Shown piece by piece: positions 35,160 through 44,621 of a stretch of 64,000 nucleotides of DNA. A program made the translations under genes and the position numbers. Under the pieces are notes generated by a model. That model searched no databases. It saw only the letters and a program-made list of their open reading frames with translations, and was not told the origin of the DNA. Every line of letters starts with the position of its first letter. The first letter of the stretch is position 1. The stretch comes from Zobellella maritima (GTDB lineage Bacteria; Pseudomonadota; Gammaproteobacteria; Enterobacterales; Aeromonadaceae): positions 444,187-508,186 of the forward strand of contig NZ_QCZE01000001.1 of the NCBI RefSeq assembly GCF_003075035.1, in the 5' to 3' direction.

Positions 35160-37079
35160 ATGACACACCTCAAGCTGGTGCTGCTGCTTGTTATCTCGCT
35201 TGTTTTCGGGGCGAGCTCCATCTATAGCTATAACCGTGATATCGAGGTGGTGCGCTTTGTTTCGGGCACCGTCAAGGGGATTGGCTGGGCTTCCTCAGAG
35301 CTTGAAATGGAACTGCTCAAGTTTGACCATGCCCTGGAGCAGCTGGCCTCGGGCGCGGCCGGCGTTGATAACCTGCAGCTGCGTTTCGAATTGTTGTGGA
35401 GCCGTATCGATGTCCTGCAAGAGGGGAAAGAAAGTGCTCCCCTGCGTGAGCGGCCCGAGGCCAAGGCACTGTTGGATGCGTTGGAGGTACTGCTGATCCG
35501 GCTGGACGAGCGGGTATTCTCCCTGCAGGGCGGTGATATCGAGGGCATCAGGGCGATCCAGCGGGAGCTGGCGACCTTTCGTCAGCAGGCCCGACAATTC
35601 AATGTCAGCAGCTTCTCGGGAAGCGATCCCTGGCGCCAGCTTGACGTCACCCATAACCTCAGGGTTCATTCCCTGGGCTACCTGGGTGGTCTGTTGTTGA
35701 GTGGTGGGCTGATGTTGTTCCTGCTGTTCCGGGAAAATCGCCGCAACCTCCACCTGGCTTATCACGATGCGTTGACCGGCCTGCCCAATCGGGCGCATTT
35801 CTACCAGCAGATGGAACAGGCCATCGACAGGACCAAGCGGGAAAAGGGCAAGCTCGCCGTGCATATGATTGATCTCAATAATTTCAAGGAGATCAATGAC
35901 GGGCTCGGCCATGAAACCGGGGATCAGCTCCTGTGTATCGTGGCTGAACGGCTGCATCGTTGTGTGAATAATACCGGTACCATAGCCCGTATCGGTGGTG
36001 ACGAGTTTATCGTTATCCAGGAGCGGGTGAGCGGCCCCGATGATGCGCTGCAGATGGCACTGCGCCTGCGACATGCCCTGAGTCGGGAAGCAGAGATGAA
36101 AGGTGCCCACTTGACGCCCTTTGCCAGCATAGGTACCAGCCTCTATCCCGATCACGGCCAGGAAGTGGTCGGCCTGCTCGGTCATGCGGATACGGCCATG
36201 TATTATGCAAAGACCGTCAAGAATGGCTCGGCCCGACTGTTTACCACGGATATGGATGAACAGCGCTTGCGTCGCCAGAGGATGGCGGTGGCGTTGAAAA
36301 GGGCCCTGGAGTCCGACCAGTTGTGTCTGCATTACCAGCCTATCTTCAGGCTGGATTCACTTGAAGTCGAGTCGGTTGAGGCCTTGTTACGCTGGCAGCC
36401 ATCGGATTATGGCCGAGTCAATCCGTTGGAGGTCATCCAGGTGGCCGAGCAGCATGGTCTGGCTCAACAGTTGAACGAATGGGTGTTGAATACGGCCTGC
36501 CGGCAGCTGGCCTATTGGCATGAGGCGGGATTTAGCCAGCTCAAGGTGAATGTCAATATCAGCCCCAATATCTTTGCCGGCGGCCAGCTGGCCAGTACGG
36601 TGGCGAGTACCCTGGCGGCGACCGGGGTACCGGCCGACAGCCTGGTATTGGAAATCACCGAGGATACCAGCCTGTGGGACACCTCCAGTTCCCTGGAGAC
36701 CCTGGCATCATTGCGTGAACTCGGGGTGGGCATCGCCCTGGATGACTTCGGAACCGGCTATTCTTCTTTCAGTCATTTGCGGCAGTTGCCGATCAACAAA
36801 CTGAAGATAGACAAATCCTTTGTGCAGGATTTGCCGACCGACCCCAAGGCCGTCAGCCTGGTGAAAACCATCATCGAGTTGGCTCATAACCTGGGAATGA
36901 AGGTGACCGCCGAGGGCATAGAAGAGGAAAGCCACCTCCGCATCCTCAAGCAGTTGGGCTGTGATCTGGCCCAGGGCTATTTTTTAACCCGTCCGGCGGC
37001 CGCCATTCTGATGACCCAGTATCTGAAGGCCCGGCCCTTGATTCTGCCGCCAGCCGATCGGGACAACCAGATGCGCTAA
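35160..37079 (+). CDS. Membrane GGDEF-EAL protein with periplasmic sensor domain
   Basis: A 639-residue c-di-GMP enzyme. Helix 1 (about 4-22) and helix 2 (about 172-190) bracket a 150-residue helical periplasmic domain. The cyclase domain has HDALTGLPNR and an intact GGDEF (RIGGDEFIVIQ); the EAL domain has ESVEALLRW, NVNISPN, EITEDT, DDFGTGYSS, KIDKSF and AEGIE. Both sites look intact. The gene starts 3 bases after the SUOX-fold gene; the exported partner could dock on the periplasmic domain and set the output. The partnership is inferred from spacing. Confidence 0.87.
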   Translation: MTHLKLVLLLVISLVFGASSIYSYNRDIEVVRFVSGTVKGIGWASSELEMELLKFDHALEQLASGAAGVDNLQLRFELLWSRIDVLQEGKESAPLRERPEAKALLDALEVLLIRLDERVFSLQGGDIEGIRAIQRELATFRQQARQFNVSSFSGSDPWRQLDVTHNLRVHSLGYLGGLLLSGGLMLFLLFRENRRNLHLAYHDALTGLPNRAHFYQQMEQAIDRTKREKGKLAVHMIDLNNFKEINDGLGHETGDQLLCIVAERLHRCVNNTGTIARIGGDEFIVIQERVSGPDDALQMALRLRHALSREAEMKGAHLTPFASIGTSLYPDHGQEVVGLLGHADTAMYYAKTVKNGSARLFTTDMDEQRLRRQRMAVALKRALESDQLCLHYQPIFRLDSLEVESVEALLRWQPSDYGRVNPLEVIQVAEQHGLAQQLNEWVLNTACRQLAYWHEAGFSQLKVNVNISPNIFAGGQLASTVASTLAATGVPADSLVLEITEDTSLWDTSSSLETLASLRELGVGIALDDFGTGYSSFSHLRQLPINKLKIDKSFVQDLPTDPKAVSLVKTIIELAHNLGMKVTAEGIEEESHLRILKQLGCDLAQGYFLTRPAAAILMTQYLKARPLILPPADRDNQMR

Positions 37080-37088
37080 TGCCTGGCT

Positions 37089-37109
37089 CCGCCTCCGGCA
37101 AGGAGGCGG
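37089..37109 (+). terminator. Stem-loop after the GGDEF-EAL gene
   Basis: CCGCCTCC and GGAGGCGG form an 8-bp perfect stem with a 5-base loop, 10 bases after the stop. No T run follows, so it may be a Rho-assisted or weak terminator. Confidence 0.4.
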
Positions 37110-37233
37110 CGGCTGTTGGCCGTTTTCCTCCGCTATCCGTATTTTCATTCCCCTCCTTATATTCCCTGCGGTCGCGCCTCCCACAAGGCCTCCTGCAGGG
37201 ATGGTCATCAAATATTCGAGTGGGCTCGCCTTG

Positions 37234-37245
37234 TTTGTCGACAGA
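37234..37245. promoter_or_regulatory. Operator-like site 1 of the methylcitrate operon
   Basis: TTTGTCGACAGA, a near-palindrome centred on GTCGAC, 67 bases upstream of the regulator start. It repeats the core of site 2, suggesting cooperative binding by the operon's GntR protein. Confidence 0.5.
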
Positions 37246-37295
37246 TATTGCTTGTATTCCCATTTTTCCTGCTACTTTAAAGTTAAGCTGTTTTT

Positions 37296-37307
37296 TTTGT
37301 CGACAAA
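37296..37307. promoter_or_regulatory. Operator-like site 2 of the methylcitrate operon
   Basis: TTTGTCGACAAA is a perfect 12-bp palindrome ending 4 bases before the start codon of the GntR gene. It occupies the place where a ribosome binding site would be. It shares the core TTTGTCGACA with site 1. Autoregulation is inferred. Confidence 0.6.
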
Positions 37308-37311
37308 TTGC

Positions 37312-37959
37312 ATGGCTGTCTTGAGTGAAGATCTCACCCCCAGGCTGGTGGAAGCCGTCGTCAACGGCGAACTGACACCGGGTACCAAGCTGTCTGAGCC
37401 CGAGCTGGCGCGCCGCTTCGAGGTGGGACGGGGATCTGTGCGCGAGGCACTGCTACGGCTGGAAGGGCTGGGCCTGGTGGAGCGTCTGCCCCGCCAGGGT
37501 GCGCGGGTGGTATCACTGACGCCCGAGGGGTTGACCGAGCTGTTTGCGATCCGGGAGGCCCTGGAAGGTATGGCCTGCCGACTGGCGGCCGCGGCCATTA
37601 CCCCGACCGAGGCCGATGCGTTGACCTGTCTGCTGGACCAGCATCAGCACTATGTCGACAGCCAGGATAGTTATCAGCGTCAGCAAGGGGAGGAGGATTT
37701 CCACTATTTGCTGTTCAGGGCCAGCCACAATCACATGCTGGTCACCCTGTTGGGCGATGAGCTTTACCAATTGCTGCGCATGTACCGCCATCGCCTGTCT
37801 TGCCGCCATTCGGATCCCCGGCAGGCGCTGCTCGAACATCACCAGATCCTCAATGCAGTATTACAGGGGGATGGCGAGTTGGCGGAGCTGCTGATGCGCC
37901 GGCACGTGGCCCGCAGCCGCCGGCACCTGCTGGCGCAATTTCAGGAGGAAAGGCAATGA
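37312..37959 (+). CDS. GntR-family regulator of the methylcitrate (propionate) operon
   Basis: A 215-residue FadR-subfamily regulator: winged helix-turn-helix at about 8-70 ([41 protein letters not shown], with key residues SEPEL and GSVREAL) and an FCD-type helical ligand domain ([13 protein letters not shown], then [10 protein letters not shown] and [12 protein letters not shown]). It is first in the prp cluster and overlaps prpB by ATGA, so it is co-transcribed with the genes it is likely to control; the ligand is presumably methylcitrate or a related acid. The ATG at 37312 has no visible Shine-Dalgarno sequence. Confidence 0.87.
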   Translation: MAVLSEDLTPRLVEAVVNGELTPGTKLSEPELARRFEVGRGSVREALLRLEGLGLVERLPRQGARVVSLTPEGLTELFAIREALEGMACRLAAAAITPTEADALTCLLDQHQHYVDSQDSYQRQQGEEDFHYLLFRASHNHMLVTLLGDELYQLLRMYRHRLSCRHSDPRQALLEHHQILNAVLQGDGELAELLMRRHVARSRRHLLAQFQEERQ

Positions 37960-38831
37960 AGCACAGTTTGTTTCAGGCACTGAAAGACCCCCGGCCGCTG
38001 CCCATCGTCGGGGCCATCAATGCCTACAGCGCCATGCAGGCCGAGCAGGCGGGGCACCGGGCCCTGTACCTGTCCGGTGCCGGAGTGGCCAATGCCTCTT
38101 TCGGCCTGCCGGATCTGGGCATGACCAGCCTGAGCGAGGTGCTGGAAGATGCCCGGCGGATCACCGGGGCCTGTGACCTGCCTTTACTGGTGGATGTGGA
38201 TACAGGGTTCGGCGGTGCCTTCAATATCGGACGTACGGTCAAGGAAATGGAGCGGGCCGGCGTCGCCGCCATCCATATTGAAGATCAGGTAGCCCAGAAA
38301 CGCTGCGGCCACAGGCCCAACAAGGCGATTGTCACCCAGGCGGAGATGGTGGACAGGATAAAGGCGGCGGTGGATGCCAGAATCGATCCCCAATTTGCCA
38401 TCATGGCGCGTACCGATGCATTGGCGGTGGAGGGCATGGCCAGCGCGGTGGCGCGGGCCCAGGCCTGTGTCGAGGCCGGTGCCGATATGATCTTCCCGGA
38501 GGCAATGGAAAGCCTGGAGCAATACCGCAGCTTTTGTGATGCGGTCAAGGTGCCGGTACTCGCCAATATTACCGAATTCGGCAGGACCCCGCTGTTCAGC
38601 CAGCGGGAACTAGCCGCCGTCGGGGTGGCCATGGTGCTCTATCCGCTGTCGGCCTTTCGCGCCATGAGCCGGGCCGCCGACACCGTCTATCGCCATATTC
38701 TGAGCGAAGGCGAGCAGAGCGGTCTGCTCGCGCAGATGCAAACCCGTGAGCAGCTCTATCAGACCCTCGACTATCATTGCTATGAAGCCAAGTTGGATGC
38801 CCTGTTTGCCCAAGGAGGAAAAGATGAGTAA
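37956..38831 (+). CDS. prpB: Methylisocitrate lyase
   Basis: A 291-residue isocitrate-lyase-superfamily enzyme cleaving 2-methylisocitrate to pyruvate and succinate, the last step of the methylcitrate cycle for propionyl-CoA use. The catalytic KRCGH is in [15 protein letters not shown], with metal-binding VDVDTGFGG and a family-typical start [28 protein letters not shown] strong AGGAGG precedes the ATG, which overlaps the regulator stop. Confidence 0.95.
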   Translation: MKHSLFQALKDPRPLPIVGAINAYSAMQAEQAGHRALYLSGAGVANASFGLPDLGMTSLSEVLEDARRITGACDLPLLVDVDTGFGGAFNIGRTVKEMERAGVAAIHIEDQVAQKRCGHRPNKAIVTQAEMVDRIKAAVDARIDPQFAIMARTDALAVEGMASAVARAQACVEAGADMIFPEAMESLEQYRSFCDAVKVPVLANITEFGRTPLFSQRELAAVGVAMVLYPLSAFRAMSRAADTVYRHILSEGEQSGLLAQMQTREQLYQTLDYHCYEAKLDALFAQGGKDE

Positions 38832-39936
38832 TTCAGAAGGACTGCGCGGCCAGACTGCCGGTCAGACTGCGCTTTGCACCGTCGCCCAGAGTGGCTCGGG
38901 TCTGACCTATCGCGGCTACGACATAGAAGATCTGGCGGCCAAAGCCCAGTTTGAAGAAGTGGCGTTTCTGCTGTTGAAAGGCAATTTGCCCAATCAGGGT
39001 GAACTGGCTTCATTTAAATCCCGGTTGCGGGCCAATCGGGGCCTGCCGGCGGCGCTGCGCACCGTATTGGAGCAAATCCCGGCCTCTGCCCATCCGATGG
39101 ACGTACTGCGTACCGGCTGTTCCATGCTTGGCAACCTGGAAACCGAGCTGAAATTCAGCGAGCAGCAGGACGCGGCCGAACGCCTGCTGGCGCTGCTGCC
39201 GGCCATCCTCTGCTATTGGTATCGCTACACCCACGACGGCCTGCGTATCGAGACCGCGCTCGATGACGACAGCATCGGTGGCCACTTCCTGCATATGTTG
39301 CGTGGCAAGACCCCCCCCGAACTGGATGTTAAGGTGATGCACTGCTCATTGGTGCTTTACGCCGAGCACGAGTTCAATGCTTCTACCTTCTCCTCCCGGG
39401 TATGCGCCTCTACCCTGACCGACCTGCATTCGGCGGTGACCGCCGCCATCGGCACCCTGCGAGGACCCCTGCACGGCGGTGCCAACGAAGCGGCCATGGC
39501 CATGATAGAGCGGTGGAGCACTCCCGAGCAGGCCGAGGCCGAATTGCTGGAGATGCTCAAGCGGAAGGAAAAGGTCATGGGCTTTGGTCACGCGGTCTAC
39601 AAGGTAAAGGATCCGCGCAATGCCCTGATCAAGGAGTGGGCCAGGCAGTTGGCTCAGGCGGCAGGTGATCGTGTGCTCTACCCGGTGTCGGAGCGGGTGG
39701 AAGAGGTGATGTGGCGGGAGAAAAAGCTGTTTGCCAACGCCGACTTCTATCACGCCTGCGCCTATCACTTTATGGGCATCCCCACCAAGCTGTTTACGCC
39801 GCTCTTTGTGATGAGCCGGGTTACCGGTTGGTCGGCGCATATCATGGAGCAGCGGGATCATAATCGCATCATCCGCCCCCGGGCCGATTACGTGGGGCCG
39901 GGTCATCAGGACTGGTTGCCGATAGAAAAGCGCTAG
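38824..39936 (+). CDS. prpC: 2-methylcitrate synthase
   Basis: A 370-residue citrate-synthase-family enzyme condensing propionyl-CoA with oxaloacetate. It has [25 protein letters not shown] at the start, the catalytic His segments [14 protein letters not shown] and [16 protein letters not shown], and an Asp-containing carboxy-terminal part. Length fits the short PrpC group rather than GltA. It overlaps prpB by 8 bases and has AAGGAGG upstream. Confidence 0.95.
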   Translation: MSNSEGLRGQTAGQTALCTVAQSGSGLTYRGYDIEDLAAKAQFEEVAFLLLKGNLPNQGELASFKSRLRANRGLPAALRTVLEQIPASAHPMDVLRTGCSMLGNLETELKFSEQQDAAERLLALLPAILCYWYRYTHDGLRIETALDDDSIGGHFLHMLRGKTPPELDVKVMHCSLVLYAEHEFNASTFSSRVCASTLTDLHSAVTAAIGTLRGPLHGGANEAAMAMIERWSTPEQAEAELLEMLKRKEKVMGFGHAVYKVKDPRNALIKEWARQLAQAAGDRVLYPVSERVEEVMWREKKLFANADFYHACAYHFMGIPTKLFTPLFVMSRVTGWSAHIMEQRDHNRIIRPRADYVGPGHQDWLPIEKR

Positions 39937-40003
39937 GATCAGTGATTGGGGAGCCGGGATGGGTGATTGAGAGCTCGAATGCCAACTCCCCATTCCCTGA
40001 TCC
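39936..40003 (+). other. Stem-loop between prpC and prpD
   Basis: GGATCAG (39936-39942) with GGGGAG (39948-39953) pairs with CTCCCC (39986-39991) and CTGATCC (39997-40003). The hairpin fills the 92-base prpC-prpD gap and may tune mRNA stability between the genes. Confidence 0.4.
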
Positions 40004-40028
40004 CAGTTCAAATTAAGAGGATACCAAG

Positions 40029-41480
40029 TTGAGCGCCAATTTCGATCTTAACCAGAGACCCGAGCCGGATCCCCTGCTGGTGGCCATCGCCGACTATGTG
40101 GTCAACTCCGATATCGCCTCCACCGAGGCCTACAATACCGCCCGCAACTGCCTGATGGATACCCTCGGCTGCGGCCTGCTGGCCCTGCGTTTCCCCGAAT
40201 GCACCAAGCATCTGGGCCCCCTGGTGCCGGGTACTTGGGTGGAGCACGGTGCCCGGGTGCCCGGTACGTCTCACGAGCTGGATCCGATGACCGCGGCCTT
40301 CAATATTGGCTGTATCATCCGCTGGCTGGATTTTAACGACACCTGGCTGGCGGCAGAGTGGGGACATCCTTCCGACAACCTGGGCGGCATCCTGGCGACG
40401 GCCGATTACCTGAGCCGGGTCGCGGTGGCCCAGGGCAGGGCGCCGCTGACCATGAAGGAGGTGCTGACCGCCATGATCAAGGCCCATGAAATCCAGGGGG
40501 TGTTGGCGCTGGAAAACAGCTTCAACCGGGTGGGCCTGGATCACGTGCTGCTGGTACGGGTGGCATCTACCGCCGTAGTGACCCGCCTGCTCGGTGGCGG
40601 CCGCGAGCAGATTGTCGATGCCCTGTCCCAGGCCTGGGTAGATGGTTGCGCCTTGCGCACCTACCGCCATGCTCCCAACGCCGGTTCGCGTAAATCCTGG
40701 GCTGCGGGGGATGCCACCGCCCGGGCCGTGCGGCTGGCGATGATCACCATGAAAGGGGAAATGGGCCTGCCCTCGGTGCTCAGTGCACCCAAATGGGGTT
40801 TTTACGATGTGCTGTTCAAGGGGAAGGCATTCCAGGTCAAGCAGCCCCTGGCCAGCTATGTGATGGAAAACGTGCTGTTTAAAATCAGCTTCCCGGCCGA
40901 GTTCCACGCCCAGACTGCGGTCGAATGCGCCGTGAGTCTCCATCCGCAGGTGAAAGACCGCATCGACGACATAGACCGCATCCAGATAACCACGCATGAG
41001 TCGGCTATCCGAATCATCTCCAAGGTGGGGGCGCTGGCCAATCCCGCCGACCGGGATCACTGCCTGCAGTATATGGTCGCCGTGCCCTTGCTCTATGGAG
41101 ATTTGGTGGCCGAGTATTACGAGGACAGTTTCCATCTGGGAGATGCCCGCATTGACTGGTTGCGCGACAAGATGGAAGTGGTGGAAGACGCCCGTTACAG
41201 TACCGAATACCTGCAGGCAGACAAGCGCGCCATTGCCAACGCCATACAGATCTTCTTCAAGGACGGCACCAGTACCGAGAAAGTCGAGGTGGAATATCCC
41301 ATCGGTCATCGGCGCCGTCGAGACGAGGGTATTCCCGTGCTGGAACGCAAGTTTATGCGCAACCTGCAGACCCGCTTCCCGGAAGGGCGTTGCCGGCAGA
41401 TCCTGGATTTATGTCTCGATCAGCAGCGCCTGGAAGCCACTCCGGTCAATGCATTTATGGAACTATTCGTGATTAACTGA
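40029..41480 (+). CDS. prpD: 2-methylcitrate dehydratase
   Basis: A 483-residue MmgE/PrpD-family enzyme that dehydrates 2-methylcitrate to 2-methyl-cis-aconitate. It matches E. coli PrpD strongly ([53 protein letters not shown]-type segment, [15 protein letters not shown]). The start is TTG with AGAGGA eight bases upstream, giving [15 protein letters not shown]. With PrpD present, the alternative AcnD/PrpF route is not needed, and neither gene is seen. No prpE is present. Confidence 0.94.
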   Translation: MSANFDLNQRPEPDPLLVAIADYVVNSDIASTEAYNTARNCLMDTLGCGLLALRFPECTKHLGPLVPGTWVEHGARVPGTSHELDPMTAAFNIGCIIRWLDFNDTWLAAEWGHPSDNLGGILATADYLSRVAVAQGRAPLTMKEVLTAMIKAHEIQGVLALENSFNRVGLDHVLLVRVASTAVVTRLLGGGREQIVDALSQAWVDGCALRTYRHAPNAGSRKSWAAGDATARAVRLAMITMKGEMGLPSVLSAPKWGFYDVLFKGKAFQVKQPLASYVMENVLFKISFPAEFHAQTAVECAVSLHPQVKDRIDDIDRIQITTHESAIRIISKVGALANPADRDHCLQYMVAVPLLYGDLVAEYYEDSFHLGDARIDWLRDKMEVVEDARYSTEYLQADKRAIANAIQIFFKDGTSTEKVEVEYPIGHRRRRDEGIPVLERKFMRNLQTRFPEGRCRQILDLCLDQQRLEATPVNAFMELFVIN

Positions 41481-41945
41481 GGCGTTGCCCTGTTCGCCAG
41501 CCGGTATCCCGGGAGCATGATGGTTCTGGCCCGGGGTACTTGCATGCTTAGCCGTTTTCCCCCCGACTGGGCTCCGTATTGCTCCTTTCCCTCCATTGCC
41601 TGTCCGCCTGACATCCACCGTTAAGGCAAGAAAGCCCCGATTTTGCTGAATCCAGCTATCGCTGGTGGTTAATTATTATCTTGTTGATTTACAAATAAAT
41701 TAAATTGGTTTTTGGCCATTTCAGGCAATAGGTTGATGAGTGTGGTTTTGTGATGTCCATCACAAAATTATTTATTGAGAACAAAACCAATAACATTGTT
41801 AACGATAATAAAGTATGTTTGTTTACATTAATTTGTTATTTTGTTTTATTAATTCTGGTTTTTTCACAACAACCTTGGCGATTTGTCAAGCGAGCCTACG
41901 GTTCGCTAACAATTGTCGCAGCACACCAACAGGGAGATGTAACCC
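41481..41945. other. AT-rich intergenic region upstream of the NCS1 permease
   Basis: About 465 bases without a supported gene. The second half is markedly AT-rich and holds the CRP-like palindrome at 41746-41767 and probably the permease promoter. A small stem AGCGA/TCGCT lies near 41890. No other structure stands out. Confidence 0.5.
41746..41767. promoter_or_regulatory. CRP-like binding site
   Basis: TGTGA-N6-TCACA at 41749-41764 is a perfect match to the CRP core, and the flanking TTT/AAA extend the dyad to 22 bp. It lies 180-200 bases upstream of the NCS1 permease start, so carbon status may influence that gene. The promoter position is not defined. Confidence 0.65.
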
Positions 41946-43301
41946 ATGGCTGCACATGAAATGAACAACCCCGAGCTGATGCCATCTACGGACAAGGACA
42001 GGGATATCAATATCTGGGATTTCACCATGCTCTGGGCGGGGATGACCATCAACATGGGCGCCTTTACCATGGGCGCCCAGCTCTACCCGGGGCTGTCACC
42101 CTGGACCATTATCGGCGCCATACTGGTTGCTTATGCCATTGTCACCAGCATACTGATCCTGGCCGGGGATATCGGTATCCGCTACGGCATTCCCTTCACC
42201 GTCTATATCCGCTCCTGCTTTGGCTATCAGGGGGCGAAAATACCCGCAGCCTTCCGTGCCATTCCCGCCTGTTTCTGGTTCGGCTTCCAGACCTGGGTAG
42301 CGGCCGTGGCCATCGGCAAGGTGCTGGAGATGTGGATTGGCTATTCCAACACCACCATCCTTATCCTGATCTTCGGGGTCCTGCAGGTGGTCAATGCCAT
42401 TTACGGCATGAAGGCCATGGCCAAGTTCGACTGGGTTGCCATCCCGGCGCTGACCATACTGATAGGCCTGGTTACCTTCTGGTTGCTGAAAACCAACGAT
42501 GCCACCATAGGTGATGTGCTGGCCGCACCCTCCCTGGATAACGGCTCCTTCTGGTTTGCGGTGATGGCGATAGCCGGCATCTGGATCACCATGGGCCTGA
42601 ACAGCCCGGATATGACCCGCAAGCTGGAACGTTCACGGGATCACAGCAGCAACAATTTCTTTATCCGCAATCGCAAGCCGTTTTTCGCCCAGATTACCGG
42701 TCTTATCATCATCGGTTCCGGTATCCTGATGGTGGGCATGATCGGCGGTATCCTTACCGGCACCTGGGATCCCATCGAGATCGTGACCAACTCCATGAGC
42801 TCGCCCATTGTGCTGATACTGAGCATGCTGACCATTGCCTTTGCCCAGTGGTCCACCAATACCGCGGCCAACCTGATGCCGTCCGCACTGATCTTGATGA
42901 ATGTCTTCCCCCGGCTGAATTTCGCCCAAGGGGTGGCCATCTCCGGGGCCATCGGTCTGCTGATGATGCCTTGGGTGTTTGCCGATAACCTGCTGTGGTT
43001 CAGCGTGATCACCTCGGGCCTGCTGGGACCGGTTGCCGGTATCATGCTGGCGGATTTCTATCTGCTGCGTCGCGGTCAGCTGAACGTCAATGACTTCTAT
43101 GACCCCAAGGGGCCGTTCGTCTACCAGAACAACTTCAACCTGCGTGCCTTCCTGGTGTACGGCGTGTCTTTCCTGGCCAGCGTCATCTTTATGGATCTGG
43201 CGTTTTTTGTCGGCCTGACGGTGAGCGTGGTGGGTTACACCTTGTTGATGAAGCCCATCGCCAAGCCGGCCGTGGAAGCCGAGCTGAAAGCCGAAGTGTA
43301 A
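41946..43301 (+). CDS. NCS1-family nucleobase/allantoin-type permease
   Basis: A 451-residue inner-membrane symporter with about 12 helices. The start (FTMLWAGMTINMGAFTMGAQLYPGLSP), the DIGIRYGIPFTVYIRSCFGYQGAK region and NSPDMTRKLERS place it in NCS1 (CodB/HyuP/PucI relatives). Candidate substrates are cytosine, uracil, allantoin or hydantoin; the urease operon that follows favours a urea-yielding compound, but this is inference. The ATG has GGGAG nine bases upstream. A rho-independent terminator follows. Confidence 0.9.
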   Translation: MAAHEMNNPELMPSTDKDRDINIWDFTMLWAGMTINMGAFTMGAQLYPGLSPWTIIGAILVAYAIVTSILILAGDIGIRYGIPFTVYIRSCFGYQGAKIPAAFRAIPACFWFGFQTWVAAVAIGKVLEMWIGYSNTTILILIFGVLQVVNAIYGMKAMAKFDWVAIPALTILIGLVTFWLLKTNDATIGDVLAAPSLDNGSFWFAVMAIAGIWITMGLNSPDMTRKLERSRDHSSNNFFIRNRKPFFAQITGLIIIGSGILMVGMIGGILTGTWDPIEIVTNSMSSPIVLILSMLTIAFAQWSTNTAANLMPSALILMNVFPRLNFAQGVAISGAIGLLMMPWVFADNLLWFSVITSGLLGPVAGIMLADFYLLRRGQLNVNDFYDPKGPFVYQNNFNLRAFLVYGVSFLASVIFMDLAFFVGLTVSVVGYTLLMKPIAKPAVEAELKAEV

Positions 43302-43329
43302 TTTAGTAGAGCGTAAGTCCGTAAGTTTT

Positions 43330-43362
43330 GACCCCTATACTCGGTATAGGGGTCTTTTTTTT
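43330..43362 (+). terminator. Rho-independent terminator after the NCS1 permease
   Basis: GACCCCTATAC and GTATAGGGGTC form an 11-bp perfect stem with a TCG loop, followed by eight T. It is a strong canonical terminator 28 bases after the stop. Confidence 0.92.
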
Positions 43363-43526
43363 GAGCCTTATCCATGGGGATGGGGTGAACAAGGCCCATA
43401 TGACATGGGCCTGACGGGAAACGTCGGGGGCTGGCCGCGAGCTAACGGCGGCAGAACAGGTTGATCCGGCCTGCAGCTGGCGAAAGTGGGAATGGAGCCT
43501 GCTCAAGTCGGGGGAAATAGGATGCG

Positions 43527-43542
43527 TGCACCACGTTGGTGT
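43527..43542. promoter_or_regulatory. NtrC-like site 1 of the urease operon
   Basis: TGCACCACGTTGGTGT fits the NtrC dyad GCACC-N5-GGTG. It is about 150 bases upstream of the sigma-54 promoter. Confidence 0.7.
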
Positions 43543-43558
43543 GTTTACTTCCCGGGGG

Positions 43559-43574
43559 TGCACCATAATGGAGT
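43559..43574. promoter_or_regulatory. NtrC-like site 2 of the urease operon (weaker)
   Basis: TGCACCATAATGGAGT keeps the left half-site and TGG of the right half. It is spaced 32 bases from both sites 1 and 3, about three helical turns, so all lie on one face of the DNA. Confidence 0.55.
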
Positions 43575-43590
43575 GTATTGCCCTTGTTGA

Positions 43591-43606
43591 TGCACCACAT
43601 TGGTGA
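43591..43606. promoter_or_regulatory. NtrC-like site 3 of the urease operon
   Basis: TGCACCACATTGGTGA is almost identical to site 1 and lies 85-100 bases upstream of the -24/-12 promoter, an ideal enhancer position. Confidence 0.7.
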
Positions 43607-43690
43607 AAGGTTGTTCCCGTCGTTTTATTCATCCTTTATTTGTGGGTTGTGTTTTTTTCAGTTAATTGATTTTAAAGGTTATTTTATCTT

Positions 43691-43705
43691 TGGCGCTAAT
43701 TTTGC
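43691..43705 (+). promoter_or_regulatory. Sigma-54 (-24/-12) promoter of the urease operon
   Basis: TGGC, seven bases, TTGC matches the RpoN spacing exactly. Transcription would start near 43717. This excludes the GTG at 43712 as a start for ureD. With the three NtrC-like sites it predicts induction under nitrogen limitation. Confidence 0.8.
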
Positions 43706-43744
43706 TTCTGATTGTGTACCTGTATGACAACAACGATATCGATT

Positions 43745-44611
43745 ATGACTCCCACTGCAGAGCCTGCTCTTGCAACGCATGGCTACGGGCCGGATCGCGA
43801 GTGGCGGGCACGCCTGCATCTTGGGCTGGTGCCGAAAGCTGGCAAGACCCGGCTCAAGGAGCTGGATTTTGCTGGCCCCTTGCGTATTCAGCGGCCTTTC
43901 TATCCTGAAGGGGGCGTCTGCCACCTCTATGTGCTGCATCCGCCAGGCGGTCTGGTCTCAGGTGATCGGTTGGCGATCCGCGTCCGGGCGAGTGTCGGCA
44001 GCCAGAGCCTGCTGACCACTCCCTCCGCCGGCAAGATCTATGGCCGCGACAGCGACGGAGTGGCCCAGGGCCAGTCGGTGCAGTTGCAGCTGAGTGATAA
44101 CGCCGAATGCGAATGGCTGCCCCAGGAGACCATAGTGTATCGCGGTGCCAATGCGGTACTGGATACCAGTATCGAGCTCTGCGCGGGCGCCCGTTTTATC
44201 GGCTGGGATCTTGTCTGTCTGGGCCGGCCCGCCGGCCAAGAAGTCTTTGACGAGGGCAGCCTGAGTCAGACCATCCTCCTGTGGCGCGATGGCCGCCTGC
44301 TGCTTAATGAACGGCTGCAGCTGACGGGGGAGAGCCCGCTGCGCCGTAGCCGCGTGGGGCTGAATGGCGGTTGTGTTGTCGGCACCCTGCTTGCAGTGGG
44401 GCCCGGACTCGACGAGTCACTGATTACCCGACTAAGAGAGACATTGCCCAGCCCCGATTTTACCGTCACCGAGCGATTGGGCGTGCTGCTGGTGCGCTAT
44501 CTGGGCGACGATATGAATGCTTGCCGAGACGGTATGTGGCGGGCCTGGGCCTTGATCCGACCAGTGCTGCTGGCGAGGCCAGCCTGCATTCCCCGTATCT
44601 GGTTGACCTGA
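43745..44611 (+). CDS. ureD: Urease accessory protein UreD
   Basis: A 288-residue scaffold that binds apo-urease and, with UreF and UreG, helps load nickel. The family pattern is clear: [37 protein letters not shown], then [24 protein letters not shown] and [14 protein letters not shown] placed the start at the ATG at 43745; an ATG at 43724 is also in frame, but it would leave a leader of only about 7 bases from the predicted transcription start. Neither has a clear ribosome binding site. First gene of the ureDABCEFG-ureJ operon. Confidence 0.92.
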   Translation: MTPTAEPALATHGYGPDREWRARLHLGLVPKAGKTRLKELDFAGPLRIQRPFYPEGGVCHLYVLHPPGGLVSGDRLAIRVRASVGSQSLLTTPSAGKIYGRDSDGVAQGQSVQLQLSDNAECEWLPQETIVYRGANAVLDTSIELCAGARFIGWDLVCLGRPAGQEVFDEGSLSQTILLWRDGRLLLNERLQLTGESPLRRSRVGLNGGCVVGTLLAVGPGLDESLITRLRETLPSPDFTVTERLGVLLVRYLGDDMNACRDGMWRAWALIRPVLLARPACIPRIWLT

Positions 44612-44621
44612 GGAGAGAAAG

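Noticed and set aside
40008-41309. 433-codon minus-strand frame opposite prpD
   Set aside because: His/Gln/Gly-rich shadow of a clearly homologous prpD; no supporting start signal.
43712-43744. GTG start for ureD giving 299 residues
   Set aside because: It lies upstream of the transcription start predicted from the sigma-54 promoter, and UreD homology begins after the ATG at 43745.
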